A stretch of DNA of 64,000 nucleotides, from the NCBI GenBank assembly GCA_031549865.1, contig JAVBPE010000005.1, positions 62,001 to 126,000 of the forward strand, given 5' to 3'. A model generated the notes under the pieces. It was not told the DNA's origin. It saw only the letters and a program-made list of their open reading frames with translations, and made no database searches. Positions within the stretch are counted from its first letter, which is position 1, and each line of letters opens with the position of its first letter. The position numbers and the translations under genes were made by a program. This DNA is from JAVBPE01 sp031549865 (GTDB lineage: Bacteria; Bacillota_I; Bacilli_A; Acholeplasmatales; Anaeroplasmataceae). Shown here one piece after another: positions 17,899 to 25,637 of this stretch.

Positions 17899-18387
17899 AT
17901 GGAAAACAAAGTAAAGGGTATTATTGTTGGTATATTATTATCAGCTGTAGGAGCATTATTGTGGATTATTTTATATTTATTAGGATTTCTAGCTGGATTA
18001 GCTGGAGGACTTATCGGGATTTTATTTATAGTAGGTTATAGAAAATTTAATAAAGAAGAAAAAAATAAATTTTCTTATATTTTTGCAGTAATTTTAACTA
18101 TTGGAGAAATATTAGTAATTGAATTATTATTTGCATTAGTTGCTTATAGTTCAGGTGAAATTATAATCGATGAAATAATTAGTATAATTGTGTCTGATTT
18201 AGGAATAGGATATTTATTATCTGGACTAGTATTAGGTTCATATATTTATAGTGATATAAGAAAGCGTAAAATATTAAGTGAAGATAAAATAGTAATTAAT
18301 GAACAGCCAAAAGAAAGTATAGTAAATGACAATATTATAGATATAAATGATATCAATGATGACAAAGAAAATGTTAAAACTGAATAA
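17899..18387 (+). CDS. Small multi-pass membrane protein of unknown function
   Basis: 162 aa. I do not recognise a family. There are four likely membrane segments between residues 8 and 118, including the glycine-rich LLGFLAGLAGGLIGILFIVG, and an acidic cytoplasmic tail (about 125-162) rich in Asp, Asn and Ile. A GGAGAG site lies 8 bases before the ATG. It has its own promoter and terminator and so is probably transcribed alone. Confidence 0.6.
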   Translation: MENKVKGIIVGILLSAVGALLWIILYLLGFLAGLAGGLIGILFIVGYRKFNKEEKNKFSYIFAVILTIGEILVIELLFALVAYSSGEIIIDEIISIIVSDLGIGYLLSGLVLGSYIYSDIRKRKILSEDKIVINEQPKESIVNDNIIDINDINDDKENVKTE

Positions 18388-18408
18388 AATTTGAAGATAA
18401 AGTAATCT

Positions 18409-18434
18409 AAAGATGTTTGAAAAAAGCATCTTTT
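18409..18434 (+). terminator. Terminator after the 162-aa membrane protein
   Basis: AAGATG/CATCTT stem with a purine-rich loop followed by a run of eight T. Confidence 0.65.
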
Positions 18435-18561
18435 TTTTATTTAATAATTAATGTTTTAATAAACTAATTATTTCATCATAGTTAAATTAAATTACATATT
18501 TTGATTATAAAAAATATAATATTAATTTATTATAAATAGGTGAATTAATCCTTAAAAAATA

Positions 18562-18590
18562 TTGACTAAATAGGTTATTTTTGTTAAAGT
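18562..18590 (+). promoter_or_regulatory. Probable promoter of the mgtA leader
   Basis: -35 TTGACT (18562-18567), 17-bp spacer, extended -10 TGTTAAAGT (TAAAGT at 18585-18590). It would start transcription close to the ribosome site of the small leader ORF. Confidence 0.5.
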
Positions 18591-18608
18591 GTCATTGAGG
18601 TGATAATT

Positions 18609-18704
18609 ATGAAGTCCGGTGAGCATCCCAGTTCTATAATGAAATATAAAATAGCGCAACTCAAATTGTCGTCTTTTTCTAATGCTCATTTACTTGATAA
18701 TTAG
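18609..18704 (+). CDS. Small leader ORF upstream of mgtA
   Basis: 31 codons beginning MKSGEHPSSIMKYKIAQL, with a strong GAGG site 8 bases before the ATG and a TAG stop at 18702. Codons such as TCC, CCC, GCG, CTC and TCG are unusual for this AT-rich genome, so RNA structure may constrain the sequence. By analogy with the mgtL and mgtM leader peptides of Salmonella, translation could govern the terminator upstream of mgtA. It may also be a chance ORF within a structured RNA. Confidence 0.45.
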   Translation: MKSGEHPSSIMKYKIAQLKLSSFSNAHLLDN

Positions 18705-18729
18705 CATTCGTTCTACTTCATATTTCTTT

Positions 18730-18750
18730 GCGCTTATGAGCGCTTTTTTT
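18730..18750 (+). terminator. Terminator hairpin just before the mgtA ribosome site
   Basis: GCGCT (18730-18734), loop TATG, AGCGC (18739-18743), then TTTTTTT (18744-18750). It lies 22 bases before the mgtA ATG and so would stop transcription into mgtA unless opened. Confidence 0.7.
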
Positions 18751-18772
18751 GCGCTTTAAGAAAGGTGAAACT

Positions 18773-21391
18773 ATGAAAAAGAAAATAAATCAAAAGAACA
18801 TAAATTTAGAAATAAATATTCTAAATTATGCAAAAATGAATAAAGAAGATATTCTTCAAGAACTTAATTCTAATATGAAGGGTTTGGATGAGGAAACTGT
18901 CTTAGAAAAGATAAAAGAATATGGTTATAATGAAATAAATTACGGGAAAAGTCAACCTTGGTTTGTTAGATTTATATTATCATTTGTTAATCCTTTTAAT
19001 ATGGTATTATTCTTAGTAGCTATAGTATCATTTTTTACTGAGGTATTATTCTCTAATAATAAATCATGGGCAACAGTCATAATAATTGTTGTTTTAATCT
19101 CTATCTCTGGGATTTTGCAATATGTTCAAGAAGCTAAATCAGACAAAGCTGCTTTAAAATTAAAGGAGATGGTTTCTTCTAATACTGCAATTATTAGAGG
19201 GAGTAAATTAAATGAATACCCAATGAAGGAAGTCGTTATTGGAGATATTATAAAATTATCTGCTGGAGATATGATGCCTGCTGATTTAAGAATTTTATAT
19301 GCAAAAGATTTATTTATTGGGCAAGCTGCTTTAACTGGTGAATCTGAGCCAATTGAAAAATTCCAAGAATTAAAAAAAGATAATATTAGTGCCTTAGAAG
19401 CTTCAAACATTTGTTTTATGGGAACAAATGTTGTAAGTGGTAGTGCAATTGCTGTAGTTATAGGCACTGGAAATAATACATATTTTGGATCAATTGCAAA
19501 AGATTTGACTGGTCGTAAAGCACAAACTAGTTTTGAAAAAGGAATAGCCAGTGTTTCAAAATTATTACTTCGCTTAATGTTTGTAATGGTACCTATAATA
19601 TTCATAACAAATGGTATTTTAAAACAAGATTGGATTAATGCTTTATTATTTGCACTTGCAGTTGCTGTTGGAATCACACCTGAACTTTTACCGATGATCA
19701 TGACTTCTACTTTAGCAAAAGGTGCCGTAATGATGTCTAAACAAAAAACAATTGTTAAAAATCTTTCTTCTATTCAAAGTTTTGGAGCAATGGATGTACT
19801 TTGTACTGATAAAACAGGAACGCTAACTGAAGATAAGATTGTTTTAGAAAAATATTTAGATATTCACGGCCAAGATGATTTAAGAGTTTTAAAGCATGCT
19901 TATTTAAATAGTTACTTTCAAACTGGCTTAAAAAATATGATGGATTTAGCAATCATAGCTCGCGCAGATAAAGAAGGTTATACTAAATTCAATGAAATAT
20001 ATCGTAAAGTTGATGAAATACCTTATGATTTTCAACGTCGCAGAATGTCTGTGGTTTTAGAAGATAATAATGGGAAAAGACAATTAATAACAAAGGGTGC
20101 CGTTGAAGAAATGCTTAAGTGTTGCCGCTATATTGATTATAATGGCCAAGTTACTGAAATAACATCAGAGGTTATAAAAGAAGTTTTAAAAATTTCTGAA
20201 CGTTTAAATGAGCAAGGATTACGAGCTTTAGCAGTCGCTCAAAAAAATCGAGTTAGGGATACTACTTCTTTCAATGCCGATGATGAGAGTGATATGGTTT
20301 TAATCGGATATGTGGCCTTTTTAGATCAGCCAAAAGAAAGTTCTAAATTAGCTATTAATGCCCTTCATGATAATGGAGTTAGAGTAATAGTATTAACGGG
20401 GGATAACGAAAAGGTTGCAAGTGCCGTGTGCAAGCAAGTTAATCTAGAAACTAATGGATATATACTTGGAAGCGATGTTGAAAAATTAACTGATGAAGAA
20501 TTAAATGAAAAAGTGAAATCAATTAATTTATTTGCTAAACTCTCTCCTTCACAAAAAGTTAGAGTAGTTCAATCCCTACAAGGATTAGGTCATGTTGTCG
20601 GATATATGGGAGATGGAATAAATGATGCCCCAGCTTTAACTCAAGCTGATGTTGGAATTTCTGTTGATACGGCAGTTGATATAGCTAAAGAAAGTGCCGA
20701 CATTATTCTTTTAGAAAAAAGTCTAATGGTTTTAGAAGAAGGGGTTATAGAGGGACGAAAAACATTTGGTAACATTGTGAAATATATTAAAATGGCATCA
20801 AGTGGTAATTTTGGTAATATGTTTAGCGTTCTTGCTGCATCTATTTTCTTGCCATTTTTGCCAATGCTTCCTTTACAAATCCTTGCTCAAAACATGCTTT
20901 ATGATTTTTCTCAAATCGCAATTCCTTTTGATAAAATGGATAATGAATACCTAAAGAAACCACAACAATGGGATCCTAAAGGTATTCAAAGATTTATGTT
21001 TATTTTTGGCATACTTTCATCTTTATTTGATATCTTAACTTTTATTATTTTATATTATGGATTTAAAGCTAATTCTATTGAAAATCAAGCTATATTCCAA
21101 ACAGGCTGGTTTATGGTTGGACTATTATCTCAAATATTTATTGTCCATTTAATTCGCACTGCTAAAATACCGTTCATTGAAAGTCGTGCATCTAAACCTT
21201 TAATTATATCAACAATTATAATTGGGTTAGTTGGGATAATCATTCCATTTACAAGAATCGGAATTGCCTTAGATATGGTAAGAATGCCATTAACATTTAT
21301 TCCAGTTTTATTTGGTATTATATTTTCATATGCAATAGTTGTTCAATTTGTTAAGAAATTTTATATCAAGAAATATGGTCATTTAATATAA
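18773..21391 (+). CDS. mgtA: Magnesium-translocating P-type ATPase
   Basis: 872 aa from the ATG at 18773, which follows AAAGGTGAAA. P-type ATPase motifs are present: TGESEPIE, the phosphorylation site CTDKTGTLTEDKI, KGAVEEML and MGDGINDAPAL. The N-terminal cation-ATPase domain and about ten membrane helices, including the late NMLYDFSQIAIPFD segment, match MgtA/MgtB Mg2+ importers more than Ca2+ pumps. It is expected in the cytoplasmic membrane, importing Mg2+ when scarce. It is preceded by an attenuator-like leader and followed by a strong terminator. Confidence 0.93.
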   Translation: MKKKINQKNINLEINILNYAKMNKEDILQELNSNMKGLDEETVLEKIKEYGYNEINYGKSQPWFVRFILSFVNPFNMVLFLVAIVSFFTEVLFSNNKSWATVIIIVVLISISGILQYVQEAKSDKAALKLKEMVSSNTAIIRGSKLNEYPMKEVVIGDIIKLSAGDMMPADLRILYAKDLFIGQAALTGESEPIEKFQELKKDNISALEASNICFMGTNVVSGSAIAVVIGTGNNTYFGSIAKDLTGRKAQTSFEKGIASVSKLLLRLMFVMVPIIFITNGILKQDWINALLFALAVAVGITPELLPMIMTSTLAKGAVMMSKQKTIVKNLSSIQSFGAMDVLCTDKTGTLTEDKIVLEKYLDIHGQDDLRVLKHAYLNSYFQTGLKNMMDLAIIARADKEGYTKFNEIYRKVDEIPYDFQRRRMSVVLEDNNGKRQLITKGAVEEMLKCCRYIDYNGQVTEITSEVIKEVLKISERLNEQGLRALAVAQKNRVRDTTSFNADDESDMVLIGYVAFLDQPKESSKLAINALHDNGVRVIVLTGDNEKVASAVCKQVNLETNGYILGSDVEKLTDEELNEKVKSINLFAKLSPSQKVRVVQSLQGLGHVVGYMGDGINDAPALTQADVGISVDTAVDIAKESADIILLEKSLMVLEEGVIEGRKTFGNIVKYIKMASSGNFGNMFSVLAASIFLPFLPMLPLQILAQNMLYDFSQIAIPFDKMDNEYLKKPQQWDPKGIQRFMFIFGILSSLFDILTFIILYYGFKANSIENQAIFQTGWFMVGLLSQIFIVHLIRTAKIPFIESRASKPLIISTIIIGLVGIIIPFTRIGIALDMVRMPLTFIPVLFGIIFSYAIVVQFVKKFYIKKYGHLI

Positions 21392-21392
21392 A

Positions 21393-21418
21393 AAAAAGTC
21401 TCAATAGAGACTTTTTTT
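21393..21418. terminator. Bidirectional terminator between mgtA and the VOC gene
   Basis: AAAAAGTCTC/GAGACTTTTT stem, loop AATA, A-run on the left and T-run on the right, between convergent genes. Confidence 0.85.
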
Positions 21419-21773
21419 ACTCATTTTTTTGTTCAATTAATTCAATTTCTTCGCCATTAGGGCCGTCTAGAAAATATAATGTCAAATATGGATTTGGTTT
21501 TATTTCGCTTTTTATAAGATAACCATTTTGTTTTAAATCATCTCTTAATGTTTCTATATCATTAACCTCAAACCCAATGCTAAAACCCTTGTATTTAATT
21601 TCTTCAGTTGTTTCAATAAGTTCTAAATTAACGTTTCCAACATTTCCTAAAAATACTAGTTCTTTATCACCCATTTTTTGTCTTTTTAAAATAGGCAAAT
21701 CTAATAAACCATTATAGAATTCTAAAGCTTTATTCATATCTTTTACATATAATGTTACTAATTGAAATTTCAT
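21417..21773 (-). CDS. VOC (glyoxalase/bleomycin-resistance fold) protein
   Basis: 118 aa. The beta-alpha-beta-beta-beta pattern of the vicinal-oxygen-chelate superfamily is clear: VTLYVKDMNKALEFYNGLL at the start and LTLYFLDGPNGEEIELIEQ at the end. Members include glyoxalases, isomerases and antibiotic-binding proteins; the substrate is not evident. It lies 15 bases behind the GH28 gene and may be co-transcribed with it. Confidence 0.8.
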   Translation of the reverse strand: MKFQLVTLYVKDMNKALEFYNGLLDLPILKRQKMGDKELVFLGNVGNVNLELIETTEEIKYKGFSIGFEVNDIETLRDDLKQNGYLIKSEIKPNPYLTLYFLDGPNGEEIELIEQKNE

Positions 21774-21788
21774 ATTTTTTAGTCTCCT

Positions 21789-23099
21789 TTATCGATTATC
21801 ATAATTATCATTTCTTTCATCACGATTTGATGAAACACTGATTTTAAAATTATTAAATTTGATGTTTTTAACATAACTAATAATACCATATTCTTTAGAA
21901 ATTATATTAACATTTTCAAATATTATATTATCTATTAATGAATCCTTAAACCCTTCAATATTAAACGCTCTACTTATATCATCATAATTATCCATATTAT
22001 ATGCATTAACATTCTTTATCATAATATTTTCTACTTTTGTATTAACATCACATGTTTCTTTTAATAGGGTTTCCCAATAGCTTGGTACTTGACCTTTGTA
22101 ATCAGCTGGAAGTTTACAAATGCTATAAGCAGGATTCCAATTTAAATAAATATGAAATAGATATTTAACATTGATCATTTCAATATCCTCAAATAAAATA
22201 TCTTTTATATAACCTTTTCTTGGTTTAGATGACTTAATTCTAAAGCCACAATCTGTATTTTTATATTTCAAATTTCTAATTTTAATATTATAAACTCCTC
22301 CTGATATTTCGCTTCCAATTGTAACTCCGAATCCAGAAAGAATTGTGCAATTTTGAATTGTTATATCATGGCAAGGCCTATTAACTCTTATTCCATCAAA
22401 ATCTCGTCCTGACTTTATGCATATACTATCATCATTGCAATTTGTAATACAATTTTCAATTAAAACATTATAACATGAGTCAATATCAATTCCATCTGTA
22501 CTTGGACTATCTAGACCCCTTGATTCAATTTTTATACCATCAATATGTATGTCATTAGAATATAATACATGAACATTCCAAAACCCTGATTCAAAAGATG
22601 TGAAATTCTTTAAAGTAATATACTTAGAATTTGAGATTAAAATATTACGTACTCTTTTACAATCATAATCACAGGCAAATCTTAACCCATTTTCATCATA
22701 CGTTTTTCTCATTCCACCTTTTGTATCACTTCCCCAATATTTATCCCACCAATAAGGGCCATTTCCGTTTATTGTTCCTTCTCCACTTATGGTTACATTA
22801 GAGGCATCAATACAGTTAATTATCCCAGGATACCACATCATTTCAATTCCAGCAACACGAGTGAATATATCATTATATTCATCTTCTTTTATAGTGCCTA
22901 AGATTTGGGCATCTTTTTCAATATAAAATTCTATATTACTTTTTAAGAATAATGCTGCAGTTTGATAAATTCCTGCCTCAACAATGACTTTTCCGTTAAC
23001 CATTGCAGCTTCATCTATTAGTTTTTGTAACATACTTGTAACGATTTCATTTCCAGTATTATCAATATTAAAATCAGATGTTTTAAAAATTTTGACCAT
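21789..23099 (-). CDS. Glycoside hydrolase family 28 (polygalacturonase-like)
   Basis: 436 aa from the ATG at 23099, 9 bases after AAAGGATG; an upstream extension to 23201 crosses a terminator and is not supported. The parallel beta-helix shows the GH28 acid motifs STDGIDIDS and CNDDSICIKSG, then GFGVTIGSEISGG and FRIKSS. In the classic GHG motif the histidine is phenylalanine here. No signal peptide is seen, so the enzyme is probably cytoplasmic and cleaves imported pectic oligosaccharides, complementing the surface PL1 lyase at 14.2 kb. Substrate (galacturonan versus rhamnogalacturonan) is not certain. Confidence 0.85.
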   Translation of the reverse strand: MVKIFKTSDFNIDNTGNEIVTSMLQKLIDEAAMVNGKVIVEAGIYQTAALFLKSNIEFYIEKDAQILGTIKEDEYNDIFTRVAGIEMMWYPGIINCIDASNVTISGEGTINGNGPYWWDKYWGSDTKGGMRKTYDENGLRFACDYDCKRVRNILISNSKYITLKNFTSFESGFWNVHVLYSNDIHIDGIKIESRGLDSPSTDGIDIDSCYNVLIENCITNCNDDSICIKSGRDFDGIRVNRPCHDITIQNCTILSGFGVTIGSEISGGVYNIKIRNLKYKNTDCGFRIKSSKPRKGYIKDILFEDIEMINVKYLFHIYLNWNPAYSICKLPADYKGQVPSYWETLLKETCDVNTKVENIMIKNVNAYNMDNYDDISRAFNIEGFKDSLIDNIIFENVNIISKEYGIISYVKNIKFNNFKISVSSNRDERNDNYDNR

Positions 23100-23149
23100 T
23101 AAATTCACATCCTTTATAGTTAAGAGTATTATAACATATTTTTTTAAAA

Positions 23150-23175
23150 ATAAAAAAGGGACATATCCCTTTTCT
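23150..23175 (-). terminator. Terminator upstream of the GH28 gene
   Basis: AAAAGGGA/TCCCTTTT stem, followed on the minus strand by TTTATTTTTA. It would end the ParA transcript before the GH28 gene. Confidence 0.65.
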
Positions 23176-23257
23176 TGACTTTGGGCTTCAAAAGTTTCCA
23201 AAATACTAATCCAAATTAATTAAAAATTATTTTATAGAAGTAGTTAAATAAAAAAGA

Positions 23258-23368
23258 TTATTTTGATAGAATTTTTCGAGCATTATCGTTTACTTCTATG
23301 CCATTTTCTTTTGAATATATAATTTGTTCTTCTATTGTTAAAAATTCTTTTCCTATCTTTATTTTCCC
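23258..23368 (-). pseudogene. Start-less coding remnant (possible Abi-like N-terminal fragment)
   Basis: A 36-codon open stretch between TAG and TAA has no ATG, GTG or TTG. It reads KEFLTIEEQIIYSKENGIEV in its first half, which looks protein-coding and faintly recalls the FLT..EQI..L...G start of Abi-family abortive-infection proteins. The likeness is too short to name it with confidence. It lies directly behind the ParA gene in an accessory region. Confidence 0.25.
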
Positions 23369-23378
23369 CTATATATTT

Positions 23379-24167
23379 TTATAATTTCATATTTTTAAAT
23401 AATTCTTCTAAAACTTCCATTATTACTTTCTTTTGAGTTTTTGTGTAATAAGATAATGATTTACAATCTTTATCAAAAATAGAAATACCTTTTTGTTGAA
23501 GTGTTAATATAGTAGCTTTTTCAGGCATACAATTCATAATTTTTACTGAAGGAATATTTTCACTAGCAATTTTAATTATGTCTTCTAAAGCCACTGCAGG
23601 AGCAGATTTATTTTTAGAAAAACCATTTGGTAAAATATACTTTATTTTTTCTAAAGAAATATCAGTGTCCAAAAAATATTGTAGTGTGTTATAAAATCCA
23701 TTAACGCCTAGCTTATTTAATTCTACTATTAAAATAACATCATCGCATAATTCTAATAGAACTTCTGAGGCTCTATTTGATGATGGTGGTAAATCCAAGA
23801 AAATATAATCAAAACCATATTCATAAAATTTTTTAATTGCCTCAGTAAAACTCTTTTCAAATTGACGTTCTAAAGTTAGTTTTTTCGATAACATATCCGT
23901 ATTAAGAGTTTTTACCGCAAATAAATTTTCTCTAATTTCTAGCATTGAATCTTCATAAGTACAATTTTTAGTGACTAGATGCTCTAAATAATTATTTTCA
24001 TTTTGATAAACCAAATCTGACTTTCCAAACATTTCAAAAATAGAATTTTGATCATCAATACTAATCATTAAAACCTTTTTCCCAAGCGTTGATAAATAAT
24101 TGGCATGTTCTCCGGTTATTGTAGTTTTTCCTACTCCGCCCTTTTTACAAAAATAAGAGATTATCAT
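23379..24167 (-). CDS. ParA/Soj-family ATPase
   Basis: 262 aa. The deviant Walker A KKGGVGKTT is at residues 8-16, followed by LMISIDDQNS (A' region) and FDYIFLDLPPSSNRASEV (Walker B region). ParA ATPases move plasmids, chromosomes or protein cargo on the nucleoid. The aspartate usually seen as D-x-D-x-Q is here DDQ. Four bases upstream sits a 97-aa partner, as in plasmid or integrative-element partition cassettes. No replication or integrase gene is visible nearby. Confidence 0.85.
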   Translation of the reverse strand: MIISYFCKKGGVGKTTITGEHANYLSTLGKKVLMISIDDQNSIFEMFGKSDLVYQNENNYLEHLVTKNCTYEDSMLEIRENLFAVKTLNTDMLSKKLTLERQFEKSFTEAIKKFYEYGFDYIFLDLPPSSNRASEVLLELCDDVILIVELNKLGVNGFYNTLQYFLDTDISLEKIKYILPNGFSKNKSAPAVALEDIIKIASENIPSVKIMNCMPEKATILTLQQKGISIFDKDCKSLSYYTKTQKKVIMEVLEELFKNMKL

Positions 24168-24171
24168 AATC

Positions 24172-24465
24172 TTATACCTCCTTATTATCTTTCATAATTT
24201 TATCAAAATCATCTTTTGATATTTCATATAGAAGATGTAATAATGCGGTTTCAATTATTTGTGATGTTTTTTGATCAACTAATTCTGCTTTCAATATTTC
24301 TAATACATCTTTTGATACTTTTCCAATAATAAATTTCCTTTTAATTGGATTTTTAAACTCAAAACTGATTTCTGATTTAAAGTCATTAATATTATCTTTT
24401 TCTAAAATAACATCTTGTGATGACTCCTCAACCCTTAATTCTAATGGGTTAATTCTTTTTTGCAT
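24172..24465 (-). CDS. Small partner protein of ParA (possible ParB/ParR-like DNA-binding protein)
   Basis: 97 aa, unrecognised. A disordered acidic N-terminus (about 1-40) is followed by the basic NPIKRKFIIGKVSKDVLEIL and a helical C-terminus. The spacing VSKDVLEILKAEL ... QIIETALLHLL is compatible with a ribbon-helix-helix-like domain, but this is weak. The 4-base gap to parA shows co-transcription. A partition adaptor role is inferred from position only. Confidence 0.5.
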   Translation of the reverse strand: MQKRINPLELRVEESSQDVILEKDNINDFKSEISFEFKNPIKRKFIIGKVSKDVLEILKAELVDQKTSQIIETALLHLLYEISKDDFDKIMKDNKEV

Positions 24466-24547
24466 AGTAACAATTCTCCTTTTTATTAAATTTAAACGTT
24501 TTATTTTGTTTTATTATAACATAAAATATTGAATTTTCATAGATAAA

Positions 24548-24574
24548 AAAATAAAAAGGGTTAAATCCCTTTTA
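24548..24574 (-). terminator. Terminator downstream of the AlkD-like gene
   Basis: AAAAGGG/CCCTTTT stem, loop about 6 bases, followed on the minus strand by TATTTTTTT. It lies about 135 bases behind the AlkD-like stop; that space holds no ORF I can support. Confidence 0.6.
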
Positions 24575-24707
24575 TTCGTTTATTTTATTTATATTTGTCA
24601 TATTATCGATTATGATACCATTTGCAAAATTTAGTTATTCAAAATATAATTTCTATTTTTTCATGTTTCCTACAATTTTTCAAAAAAAGCAGTGTAATAT
24701 GACTATT

Positions 24708-25361
24708 TTAAAAATATTTTTTAGCTTCTTTTATACTTAATTTATCTAATTGATTTTCATACTTTAAAATAAATTCACTAACCCATTCTTTATTAGTTTT
24801 AGAGTATTCTCTTAAACTCCAACCAATTGCTTTATTAATGAAAAATTCTTTAGTTCCTAAATTATTTTTAATAATTTTTTCTAATAATTCTTTATTTGTA
24901 TTATTTTTATATCTTTGTTGAAAATCTATCGAAACTCTTTTTAACCATATATTGTCACTTATTGACCATTTAAGCATTTCAGATTCTAATGATTGATTTT
25001 TTAATATTATACTACCTACTAAGTTATCTAAAGAATCAACTGTTTCCCACCATGATTTATTTGTTATTAACTTTTTAAGTTTCTCTAAATCAGTATCAGT
25101 TAAATTCTTAATATTAAGATTTAAGTATTCTATAGCCATATATTGTGCTTCTCTATAATCTTTACTATAGCATATATCAATAAAATCCCATGAAAATGGA
25201 TACTTCTTACTCTCTTTAAAATATGGGGTATAAAATGCTTTAAGTTCAGGTTTACGTATACCTAAAAAAATGAATTTATTAAGCATATAATCGCTCATTT
25301 TTTTTGCATTTGTTTCATTTTTTAATTTTTCAATTTCTATAAATAAATTATCATACCACAT
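24708..25361 (-). CDS. AlkD-like DNA alkylation repair protein
   Basis: 217 aa of helical HEAT-like repeats. The pattern FLGIRKPELKAFYTPYFK, CYSKDYREAQYMAIEYL, WWETVDSLDNLVG and INKAIGWSLREYSK matches the AlkD family of DNA glycosylases. AlkD removes bulky alkylated purines without base flipping. Trp-Asp residues around WWETVD correspond to the catalytic region. It appears to be transcribed alone. Confidence 0.85.
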   Translation of the reverse strand: MWYDNLFIEIEKLKNETNAKKMSDYMLNKFIFLGIRKPELKAFYTPYFKESKKYPFSWDFIDICYSKDYREAQYMAIEYLNLNIKNLTDTDLEKLKKLITNKSWWETVDSLDNLVGSIILKNQSLESEMLKWSISDNIWLKRVSIDFQQRYKNNTNKELLEKIIKNNLGTKEFFINKAIGWSLREYSKTNKEWVSEFILKYENQLDKLSIKEAKKYF

Positions 25362-25437
25362 ATTATATTCTCCACATTAATTGCTATTTGAATTTATTTT
25401 ATCATACTTATAATAATAATTAAAAGAAAAGAAGAAG

Positions 25438-25533
25438 CTATTTCCTATATAACTCCTTCCTTTCATCCATTGTCATTTTAATTGCATTTACTGCCATTAT
25501 TTTTTTTGTTAGTTTATAATTCGGTGAAATCAT
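25438..25533 (-). CDS. Possible 31-aa small protein
   Basis: An ATG-to-TAG frame of 31 codons beginning MISPNYKLTKKIMAVNAIKM and ending in a charged helix (DERKELYRK). Its composition is protein-like, but the ribosome site is weak and it may be a gene remnant in the accessory region between the AlkD-like and cyclase-like genes. Confidence 0.25.
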   Translation of the reverse strand: MISPNYKLTKKIMAVNAIKMTMDERKELYRK

Positions 25534-25576
25534 ATTACCGCTAAAAAAATAAATTAAAATGACCGCTTTTTATATA

Positions 25577-25603
25577 TGATTATGTATTCCTAATACATAA
25601 TCA
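25577..25603. repeat. Perfect 12-bp inverted repeat downstream of the cyclase-like gene
   Basis: TGATTATGTATT and AATACATAATCA flank a 3-base loop. Neither side has a good T run, so it may be a terminator only weakly, a transcript-stabilising hairpin or a protein-binding site. Confidence 0.6.
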
Positions 25604-25637
25604 TTAATATTATATTAAAATTTCGATTTATAATATC

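Larger units (their letters stand above)
18591..18772 (+). ncRNA. Structured 5' leader of mgtA (candidate attenuator or riboswitch)
   Basis: Between promoter and mgtA lie long-range complementary pairs: TATGAAGT (18608-18615) with ACTTCATA (18715-18722), TGAGCAT (18620-18626) with ATGCTCA (18682-18688), AATGCT (18681-18686) with AGCATT (18703-18708), and AGCGCAA (18653-18659) with TTGCGCT (18728-18734). The second and third pairs exclude each other, and the last would break the terminator at 18730-18750. This is the usual design of a transcription attenuator. It does not match the M-box (ykoK) Mg2+ riboswitch consensus I know. The ligand or signal is unknown; Mg2+ is inferred from the downstream gene. 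Confidence 0.5.

Noticed and set aside
18591..18772. M-box (ykoK) Mg2+ riboswitch or yybP-ykoY Mn2+ riboswitch before mgtA
   Set aside because: The conserved core sequences of neither class are present by eye; the complementary segments do not fit their layouts.
19126..19701. Minus-strand ORF of 191 codons within mgtA
   Set aside because: It lies fully inside a strongly conserved P-type ATPase frame and has no family likeness; shadow.
23100..23201. 34-codon N-terminal extension of the GH28 protein
   Set aside because: It would read across the terminator at 23150-23175 and lacks a ribosome site; the ATG at 23099 has one.
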